Shown in pieces: positions 1 through 5,093 of a stretch of DNA of 10,423 nucleotides. Location: assembly GCA_002398515.1 (NCBI GenBank), contig DGZL01000056.1:298-10720 (forward strand). The letters run 5' to 3'. Positions within the stretch are counted from its first letter, which is position 1; the number at the start of each line of letters is the position of its first letter. Under the pieces are notes generated by a model. The model saw only the letters and a list, made by a program, of their open reading frames with translations, was not told where the DNA came from and did not search any database. The DNA comes from Firmicutes bacterium UBA4981. GTDB taxonomy: Bacteria; Bacillota; SHA-98; UBA4971. Made by a program: the position numbers and the translations under genes.

Positions 1-70
1 GTTGGTATTGCACAAGGAATGCGGTAGACAAAGGCACCTTTATCCCGCGCATTCCTTGTGCAATACCAAC
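1..70. repeat. 70-bp near-palindrome with 23-bp perfect arms at the window edge
   Basis: Bases 1-23 are the exact reverse complement of 48-70. The 24-base centre also pairs in part (30-34 with 37-41), so 30 of 35 symmetric positions match. It has no T-run and lies inside the ytaF-like reading frame, so it is not an ordinary terminator. That its outer end coincides with base 1 suggests a fold-back or assembly artefact at a contig end; a genuine hairpin is the alternative. Confidence 0.85.
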
Positions 71-121
71 GAGAAACCCATCGACACTGATGGCAATAGC
101 AAACAACACAACCGCAAGCAC
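1..121 (-). CDS. ytaF: YtaF/MntP-like membrane protein, N-terminal fragment
   Basis: The first 40 codons of an integral membrane protein run off the left edge. The gene starts at GTG (121-119), preceded by AAAGGAG at 138-132 with a 10-base gap; an in-frame TAA lies just upstream, which limits the start. The fragment has a hydrophobic first segment (VLAVVLFAIAIS), an Asp followed by Gly-Phe, then VGIAQGMRGIKVPLS. This matches the start of the YtaF/MntP family (first membrane helix with a conserved Asp, then a G-x-R-x-I-x-P-x-S turn). MntP proteins export manganese; YtaF is a sporulation-associated relative of unknown mechanism. In Bacillota ytaF commonly follows polA and mutM, which supports the call, since polA lies upstream on the same strand. 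The last residues (TAFLVQYQ) come from one arm of a palindrome and fit a membrane helix poorly. It starts 91 bases after OMP1 with no visible terminator between. Confidence 0.65.
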   Translation of the reverse strand, partial: MLAVVLFAIAISVDGFLVGIAQGMRGIKVPLSTAFLVQYQ

Positions 122-212
122 TAATCTTCCGCTCCTTTACCTGCACCTTCCCATCTCCATCACGATATGGCGGCAAAGGACAATTAGTGCCTGTAAAGTA
201 ATCGGCGAAGGC

Positions 213-2165
213 CTAGAACGGAATTGTAATCGTTAATGTAAAGAGCTTGGGCTTAGGCTGTATTTCAGCTGAGCATAACCATGCCCATGGTTTTCCTGTG
301 TGGCCCGTGTCAGTGCATTCATCACGAAGCCCGGTTTTGCCGTACCCCACCTCGAGTGTAGCGTCGCCTATCGCAACAGTATACAGGGCCTCAAGAGTGC
401 ACTCACTCCCCTTGAAAATGCATCCTAGAGCGAGAGAGGTATTATCTGACACCTTGCAGTCCAATTTACTGTATAGGGTCGGCGCATAGTGAGAAGTCTT
501 TTTTGGCTCTGTAGCAAGTAGAAAGGCTGTATTATTGGTGAACCGCTCATCTATGACAATGTCCATCTGTCCGTATACTACAAGCGTGACCTCAGGAGTC
601 TGTCTCTCCCGATGTGCATACTTGGCCAACCCGGCTAAGAAGATGTCTACTTGATCCACGTCGTCAGGCATGAGGATGTGTTCCAGTTCGCCGTATATTT
701 CTCCGTAGAGTTTTGAAGTGTATTTTCCAACACTTGTGTAGCTCGGAAAGGTGAGTGTTCCTTGCTCATACCCGCCCTTGCCTTCCAGTTTTGCGTACTC
801 CACCGACTTGATCTTGCCTCCACACTCCAGTTTTCGTGCTGCCCCTTGAGCTTCTCTATGCTCCTTACCCACCTGCCAAAGTGAGCCCCATATTTCGTTG
901 CCTCTAGGCGACTCATACGACACTTTTGCCCTGGCTCGTGTGGTATGGTCACCCCAATACTCACCTGTGTCCGCCAAGGTCTTGTCAAGATATCCATCGG
1001 CAGTCAATGTGACACAGGAAGATAGTCCAAACTCAATTTCACCCGACACCTTGTTCTTAGAAGACCCTTTCTCCAAATCGAAGCTACCGTCATAGTTGGT
1101 AGTGCGCTCATTGGTAAGGGTAACCTTCACATCCCGCCCGAAGAGCCGAAGCGTGGTCTTGCCCTCTCCGCGCAGATATCGCTTGCCTTCATAGTCAAAG
1201 ACGTCGCTTGAGTCTTTCTTGTGCGCTACAGCAGCAAAGCCAGGCTCAACTGCGATTAGATCCCCTACGAATGTGATATTTCCTAATTGAAGCTTCCTGA
1301 TCTTAAGTGAAAACGCGCCTTTCCGTTCGTAAGAGTTGTCAGCCCTTGTGCCGGTATTCATTGCAAGCGCTCCTTGCAAAGTAGCCTTCTTAGACAAAGG
1401 AATCGGGACTTCCATGTCTATGCTGACATTTCTGTCTATGTCGATGTTCAGATCTCGTTTGGCGTCCACATCCGGACCAATATCCCCATCTGCGCCGGTG
1501 TTCTTGTCATTACGGGAATTATCGGGCTTTCGGTGGATGCCGCATGTAAAACCCAAGCGTAAGCCGGATGGCAGTCCATAGGTAGCTCGCACAGCCCCGT
1601 ACTGAGATTCTCGTGTCTTGCCCTTCTTGTCAGTAAAGACTGCTGATACTAAGTAGCCTAATACACTCAGCCCGCATGGTTCACCTACAAACTTTAGGAC
1701 TGCCAGGTCGTCAGTGTCAATTTCCCTCACGAGTCCTAAGGGATCCTTCAGGCTGGAAAACGCGTAATCACCCCCAGTTGCAGAACTAAGGCTTAGAGTG
1801 AACGGATCTCCTCTGAACACAAAGAAATAATCGTCGTCAGGGTCCCGGGTAACGGAAAGACTGTTTCTCTCCACTTCTTTGAACAACATCAGCGGGAGAT
1901 GAGCTTCAAATGTGCCTTCTTCTAATGAGCCTTCCTCGACAAAATCAAAAGTGAGATAAAGCGTAGACATCCCTAAGAGATCAATCCCGTTCGTTATTCC
2001 ACCGGGACTTATTGAAGCAACAGGATCAGTTGGAAAAGCCGCCTCTCCGTCGTACGTGACAGTCCCGACGTACTTCCCTTCCACCTTGAGCGTGGCCCCA
2101 TAGACAGGCGTAGCAACCACGGCTGCCAGCACAAGCGCAGTAATTACAGCAACCCTCACCTGCAT
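213..2165 (-). CDS. Putative outer-membrane beta-barrel protein, OMP1 (650 aa)
   Basis: I do not recognise a named family. Residues 1-23 form a Sec signal peptide with probable cleavage after VYG. The mature protein has no hydrophobic helices, but many short strands of alternating character, charged loops and a terminal strand ending in TLTITIPF. A C-terminal Phe on an amphipathic strand is the signature used by the BAM complex to insert outer-membrane barrels, so an outer-membrane porin-like role is inferred. It is a clear paralog of the 687-aa protein at 2646-4709: shared blocks include GKYVG near residue 31, FRGDPF, SSLKDPLGL, LEVGYGK and GKPWAWLC. Four cysteines near the end (C582, C589, C617, C631) are conserved in both. 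The ATG at 2165 follows GAGGGGG (2179-2173) by 7 bases. A good promoter lies at 2421-2449, giving a leader of about 250 bases full of repeats. The stop is TAG. Confidence 0.85.
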   Translation of the reverse strand: MQVRVAVITALVLAAVVATPVYGATLKVEGKYVGTVTYDGEAAFPTDPVASISPGGITNGIDLLGMSTLYLTFDFVEEGSLEEGTFEAHLPLMLFKEVERNSLSVTRDPDDDYFFVFRGDPFTLSLSSATGGDYAFSSLKDPLGLVREIDTDDLAVLKFVGEPCGLSVLGYLVSAVFTDKKGKTRESQYGAVRATYGLPSGLRLGFTCGIHRKPDNSRNDKNTGADGDIGPDVDAKRDLNIDIDRNVSIDMEVPIPLSKKATLQGALAMNTGTRADNSYERKGAFSLKIRKLQLGNITFVGDLIAVEPGFAAVAHKKDSSDVFDYEGKRYLRGEGKTTLRLFGRDVKVTLTNERTTNYDGSFDLEKGSSKNKVSGEIEFGLSSCVTLTADGYLDKTLADTGEYWGDHTTRARAKVSYESPRGNEIWGSLWQVGKEHREAQGAARKLECGGKIKSVEYAKLEGKGGYEQGTLTFPSYTSVGKYTSKLYGEIYGELEHILMPDDVDQVDIFLAGLAKYAHRERQTPEVTLVVYGQMDIVIDERFTNNTAFLLATEPKKTSHYAPTLYSKLDCKVSDNTSLALGCIFKGSECTLEALYTVAIGDATLEVGYGKTGLRDECTDTGHTGKPWAWLCSAEIQPKPKLFTLTITIPF

Positions 2166-2180
2166 TGCCCTTCCCCCTCA

Positions 2181-2338
2181 ACCGTGTTTTTCACTGTGTC
2201 CCGGCCTTGCTAGCCTCAGCAACATTTGTCCGACGCTTGTCCTTGTCACTCAACGTGTCTTTCACTGTGTCCCGGTCCTGTTAGCCTCGGTAACATTTGT
2301 CCGACGTGCTTGCCCTTTCCCCTCTGCCGTGTTTTGCA
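2181..2338 (-). repeat. 71-bp imperfect tandem repeat in the OMP1 leader (about 2.2 copies)
   Basis: Two copies, about 2181-2251 and 2252-2322, are offset by 71 bases; TCACTGTGTCCCGG (2191 and 2262), TAGCCTC (2211 and 2282) and AACATTTGTCCGACG (2221 and 2292) recur at that spacing. A third, partial copy runs on to about 2338, offset 74. On the transcribed strand each unit contains TGTTrCyGAGGCTArCA, which can fold as a small hairpin; its arms stay pairable in both copies through G-U pairs. The gene-proximal edge merges with the OMP1 ribosome binding site, and a similar GAGGGGAAAGGGCAA stretch (2326-2312) lies upstream of the distal copy, so the RBS region itself appears to be part of the repeat. 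Confidence 0.85.
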
Positions 2339-2370
2339 ATGTATCCTCACACCATAAAGCTGCATGTAGA

Positions 2371-2403
2371 ATTACTGCCTTGACAGGCATTACTGCATTG
2401 ACA
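2371..2403. repeat. Two 15-bp direct repeats just downstream of the OMP1 promoter
   Basis: ATTACTGCCTTGACA at 2371-2385 and ATTACTGCATTGACA at 2389-2403 differ at one base and are offset by 18 bases. They would fall at roughly +10 to +42 of the OMP1 transcript, so they could be a tandem operator or part of the leader RNA. The TTGACA they contain on the plus strand has no matching -10 at normal spacing, so I do not call a plus-strand promoter. Confidence 0.6.
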
Positions 2404-2420
2404 AACAGACACATGCCAAT

Positions 2421-2449
2421 ATTTTACATAATGTTGGCTTACTTGTCAA
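2421..2449 (-). promoter_or_regulatory. Sigma-A-type promoter of OMP1
   Basis: On the minus strand, TTGACA (2449-2444) and TAAAAT (2426-2421) are separated by exactly 17 bases. This is a perfect -35 and a 5/6 -10. Transcription would start near 2413, about 248 bases before the OMP1 ATG, and just after the OMP2 terminator. No other gene lies between it and OMP1. Confidence 0.75.
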
Positions 2450-2516
2450 ATTATGTATATAGCCTACGTATATCATGCAACCTGAGCCCAAGCGTCTTGC
2501 CTACAACGCAAGCGTC

Positions 2517-2550
2517 AAAAAGCCCCTGGGAATGCTCCCAGGGGCTTTTT
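2517..2550 (-). terminator. Intrinsic terminator after OMP2
   Basis: A perfect 15-bp stem (2517-2531 with 2536-2550) closes a 4-base loop. The GC-rich core GCCCCTGGGA is flanked by A5 on one side and T5 on the other, so it can act on either strand. It lies about 95 bases past the OMP2 stop and separates OMP2 from the OMP1 promoter. Confidence 0.9.
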
Positions 2551-2564
2551 GGTTCACAGATTCG

Positions 2565-2598
2565 GGCTAGGTTCTACCTAACTGGTTTCCACCTAGCC
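2565..2598. other. Inverted repeat in the OMP2 3' untranslated region
   Basis: GGCTAGGT (2565-2572) pairs with ACCTAGCC (2591-2598) around an 18-base loop, between the OMP2 stop and the main terminator. It has no T-run. It may form a hairpin at the mRNA 3' end. Confidence 0.45.
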
Positions 2599-2609
2599 GG
2601 TGGCTGTTC

Positions 2610-2647
2610 AGATAGATTATCTCTACTTAGATAGATTCGTTCTACTT
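2610..2647. repeat. Tandem 19-bp repeat running into the OMP2 stop codon
   Basis: AGATAGATTATCTCTACTT (2610-2628) is followed directly by AGATAGATTCGTTCTACTT (2629-2647); 16 of 19 bases agree. The second copy covers two bases of the OMP2 TAA stop (2648-2646). It looks like a recent local duplication. Confidence 0.7.
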
Positions 2648-4709
2648 AGAACGGAACCGTAATCTTCAGTGTCAGGAGATATGGCTTCGCGTCTGCTGTT
2701 GAAGCTTCGCAGAGCCATGCCCACGGCTTGCCTTTATCATCATCAGCTTTGCATGCCTTTGATGCCAGCCCGCTCTTTCCGTAACCTACCTCGAGGGTAC
2801 TCTCGCCTAGCTTAACTGTGTAGTCAGCGTCAACGGTGCACTTGCTATTTCTGTAGGTGCAGCCTACTCCGAGAGCGCTGTTCTCTGATATGGTATACGT
2901 CAGCTCGTTACGAAGCGCTGCCGCATAGTGATCTCCCGTGCCTACCAGGACGGCGACCTTATCGCTGAACCGGTTATCGATAGTGATGTCAGCATGCCCG
3001 TAGCCCACAAACTTCTTGGCAGCCGCATCTCCTCCGATGTCGTCGCCCTTTGCAAGGGCTGCAGCGACAACGTCCACCTTCTCGACTCCGCTAAGCAGAA
3101 GCGTCTGCTCAGCAACAGCATATAGACTGGCATCGAAGCGGTTTGCTTCAGGAACCGGCTTGCCGTCCTTGAAATCATAGTCCTTGAACTGGTAAGCAGC
3201 TTTACCTGTTACAGTGACGCCCTCGAGAGGTGTTGCGTCGAATCCGCCGTCGAGTCTGAAGCCATAGCCTTTGTAGCTGGCTGCCGCCTCATCATCATAC
3301 GCTCTGCCCATTCCCCAGGTGCCGCGGCCCCAGAGCTCCAGCATATCGCTGAACACGTATGTACCCTTACCATAGACCTGAGTATCGAAGTCATCAGCGT
3401 ATGGAGCAGCGCCCAGGCACTTATTGAAGTATCCATCAACCTCGACGGTAAGGGGCTCCAGCGGCTGGAACTCAACGTTCGCGCCGATTTCGTTATAGGA
3501 GTCCTCATCTTTGCCGGTATCTGCATTAATTAGGAAATCGTCGTACGCCTTGATGGCAAAATCCATATCAAGCAAGTTCACAGTGGTAAGCGCCTCACCG
3601 TAAAGGTGAAGATTACCGTTGTATGCCACTACGTCGCTGGTGGAATCTGATCTTGTATCCGGCGCTACTGCAGCGAAACCGGCGTCGACAAGGTGCATAT
3701 CAGCGTTGAATATTACTCCTTCAAATGCCATATCTTTGAGATTGATCTCAAGCGCTTTCAGTGTCTTGTTCCATTCGTTATCCGACAATTCCACTCTCGT
3801 CCTGCCCAGCGCAAGGGCGCCAGTGAAGGTAGCTGCTTCTGAAACGGGCAGCGGGCCTGTTACGTCAAAGCCGATATTCTGCACCAGGTCGTAGGCTGGA
3901 TTATCATCATCAACCCATTCGCCCTTGCTCTCATCAAGGTGGCCGCTGTAGTACTCAGAAGCGTCATAAGGATCCGCCGGCAATAAGTGTTTCACTCCTG
4001 CAGTCAAGCCGAGAGTGTATCCGCCTGCCAAGTCATATGTCGCCCTACCTAGAGCATAGCGAAGATCCTTATTAGAGTACTCCGTAGTACCCACCCAGTT
4101 ACCAGAATAATCCCGATACCCATCATTGACGTATTCGTTGGTATAGACAACGTATGCGTTAGTATTAATGTCATACGGCTGACCTGCGATCTTCAGGACT
4201 GCGTACTGATCTTTAAGAGCAACGACGCGGTCACCCAGTCCCAAAGGATCACCGAGGCTGCTGAACGTGTACTCTCCCTCATCATTATCGGTCAAGCTGA
4301 TGGTGAACGGGTTTCCTCTGTAAACAAACAGGTAGTTGTCATCAGGATCTACGTCAAGTTTAATAAGAGCAAGGTCAGGATCATGGTAATAATAGTCATC
4401 ATAAGGGATCGCGTATAACCGAAGAGGTAGATGACCTTCAGCAATCTCCCCTTGAGAAAAATCCAGGGTCAGGTAAAGAGCGGACATATACAGCAGATTA
4501 ACGCCTGCATATCCAAGATACTCTTCGCCGTAACCCCACCCATACTCATCATACCAATCAACACCAGGATTAATGGAATATACCTTGGTCTGATCGTACT
4601 TGATCTCACCGACATACTTGCCGCTGACTTTGAGCTCAGCGCCTAAAGCGGGTACTGCTAGTGCTGCAACAAGTACTAGGGTAAGAACTGCGACTAGACT
4701 TCTTTTCAT
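2646..4709 (-). CDS. Putative outer-membrane beta-barrel protein, OMP2 (687 aa)
   Basis: This is the larger paralog of OMP1, with no family name that I recognise. Residues 1-23 (MKRSLVAVLTLVLVAALAVP..LG) are a typical signal peptide. The mature part starts AELKVSGKYVG, has no internal membrane helix, is rich in Tyr, Asp and Gly, and ends LLTLKITVPF with the terminal Phe expected for BAM-assembled barrels. A Tyr/Asp-rich stretch at about 105-120 (DDYYYHDPD) could be a surface or metal-binding loop. The four C-terminal cysteines (C617, C624, C653, C667) match those of OMP1; only one other Cys occurs. A porin or structural outer-membrane role is inferred from this architecture only. The ATG at 4709 follows AAGGGGG (4723-4717) by 7 bases. 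The gene is preceded by a promoter at 4979-5007 and a leader of about 260 bases, and is closed by the terminator at 2517-2550, so it seems to be transcribed alone. Confidence 0.85.
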   Translation of the reverse strand: MKRSLVAVLTLVLVAALAVPALGAELKVSGKYVGEIKYDQTKVYSINPGVDWYDEYGWGYGEEYLGYAGVNLLYMSALYLTLDFSQGEIAEGHLPLRLYAIPYDDYYYHDPDLALIKLDVDPDDNYLFVYRGNPFTISLTDNDEGEYTFSSLGDPLGLGDRVVALKDQYAVLKIAGQPYDINTNAYVVYTNEYVNDGYRDYSGNWVGTTEYSNKDLRYALGRATYDLAGGYTLGLTAGVKHLLPADPYDASEYYSGHLDESKGEWVDDDNPAYDLVQNIGFDVTGPLPVSEAATFTGALALGRTRVELSDNEWNKTLKALEINLKDMAFEGVIFNADMHLVDAGFAAVAPDTRSDSTSDVVAYNGNLHLYGEALTTVNLLDMDFAIKAYDDFLINADTGKDEDSYNEIGANVEFQPLEPLTVEVDGYFNKCLGAAPYADDFDTQVYGKGTYVFSDMLELWGRGTWGMGRAYDDEAAASYKGYGFRLDGGFDATPLEGVTVTGKAAYQFKDYDFKDGKPVPEANRFDASLYAVAEQTLLLSGVEKVDVVAAALAKGDDIGGDAAAKKFVGYGHADITIDNRFSDKVAVLVGTGDHYAAALRNELTYTISENSALGVGCTYRNSKCTVDADYTVKLGESTLEVGYGKSGLASKACKADDDKGKPWAWLCEASTADAKPYLLTLKITVPF

Positions 4710-4791
4710 TTCTGTTCCCCCTTAAGGTTAATTGTTAGTTTTTTCTTTGTGACCCTGCGGGGGCGATATCATTATGAGTTACCTTGTTTCC

Positions 4792-4881
4792 TCACAATTC
4801 TTCTGGCTCCCGTAAAGTCAAGGCTACAGTTAATAGTGCATAGATTACTGCGACTTGACTGCGATGTATGTCCGTATTCAT
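4792..4881 (-). CDS. Possible 29-aa hydrophobic leader peptide upstream of OMP2
   Basis: An ATG at 4881 is preceded by GAGG (4893-4890) with 8 bases between, and opens 29 codons ending in TGA. The product has a basic start, a hydrophobic core (VAVIYALLTVALTL) and an acidic tail (REPEEL). The part RSQVAVIY resembles RSLVAVLT of the OMP2 signal peptide, and DNA matches there too (GTCNAGTCGCAGT in both), so it may be a decayed duplicate of the OMP2 start or a regulatory leader ORF. Its ribosome binding site lies within an arm of the 4886-4938 hairpin. A chance ORF is quite possible. Confidence 0.25.
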   Translation of the reverse strand: MNTDIHRSQVAVIYALLTVALTLREPEEL

Positions 4882-4885
4882 GCGA

Positions 4886-4938
4886 TTAGCCTCGTAGCTA
4901 ACCTTTGGGTTGCACCCCCTTTCCTGCTACGTGGCTAA
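4886..4938 (-). promoter_or_regulatory. Leader RNA hairpin upstream of OMP2
   Basis: On the transcript, TTAGCCACGTAGC (4938-4926) pairs with GCTACGAGGCTAA (4898-4886), 12 of 13 pairs with one A-A mismatch. The 27-base apical part contains a second small hairpin (GGGT/ACCC, 4907-4917) and a G5 run (4919-4915). It starts about 35 bases into the predicted leader and is followed by no T-run, so it is a structured cis element rather than a terminator. I could not match it to a known riboswitch class. Confidence 0.6.
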
Positions 4939-4978
4939 GACTAAGACACGAAACATGAGTTTAAGCACTTAATGCAAG

Positions 4979-5007
4979 ATGATACCACAGGTCGGCACAA
5001 ATGCCAA
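4979..5007 (-). promoter_or_regulatory. Sigma-A-type promoter of OMP2
   Basis: TTGGCA (5007-5002) and TATCAT (4984-4979) on the minus strand are 17 bases apart, each one base from consensus, and TGG directly before the -10 gives an extended -10. Transcription would start near 4972, about 263 bases ahead of the OMP2 ATG and well after the polA stop. The rest of the polA-OMP2 gap (4710-5093) holds the leader elements listed here; I see no clear polA terminator. Confidence 0.7.
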
Positions 5008-5093
5008 TAGAAACCTTGAGATCCATCTGGCGACTACTATTCTACGTAATTCCACATTTTCCTGCCACAATCGACATGAATCTACAAAAACTG

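Noticed and set aside
2380..2430. Plus-strand promoter from the TTGACA copies at 2380 and 2398
   Set aside because: No TATAAT-like -10 lies at 16-18 bases from either, and no plus-strand gene follows.
2329..2634. Plus-strand 101-codon open frame across the OMP1-OMP2 gap
   Set aside because: It runs through the OMP1 promoter, direct repeats and the 2517-2550 terminator and has no ribosome binding site; the composition looks random.
4870..4940. c-di-GMP-I (GEMM) riboswitch, suggested by AAAGG..GCTACGAGGCTAA
   Set aside because: Only a short stretch resembles the class; the GGCAAACC-like core, the GNRA loop and receptor, and the closing GCCGGG segment are missing.
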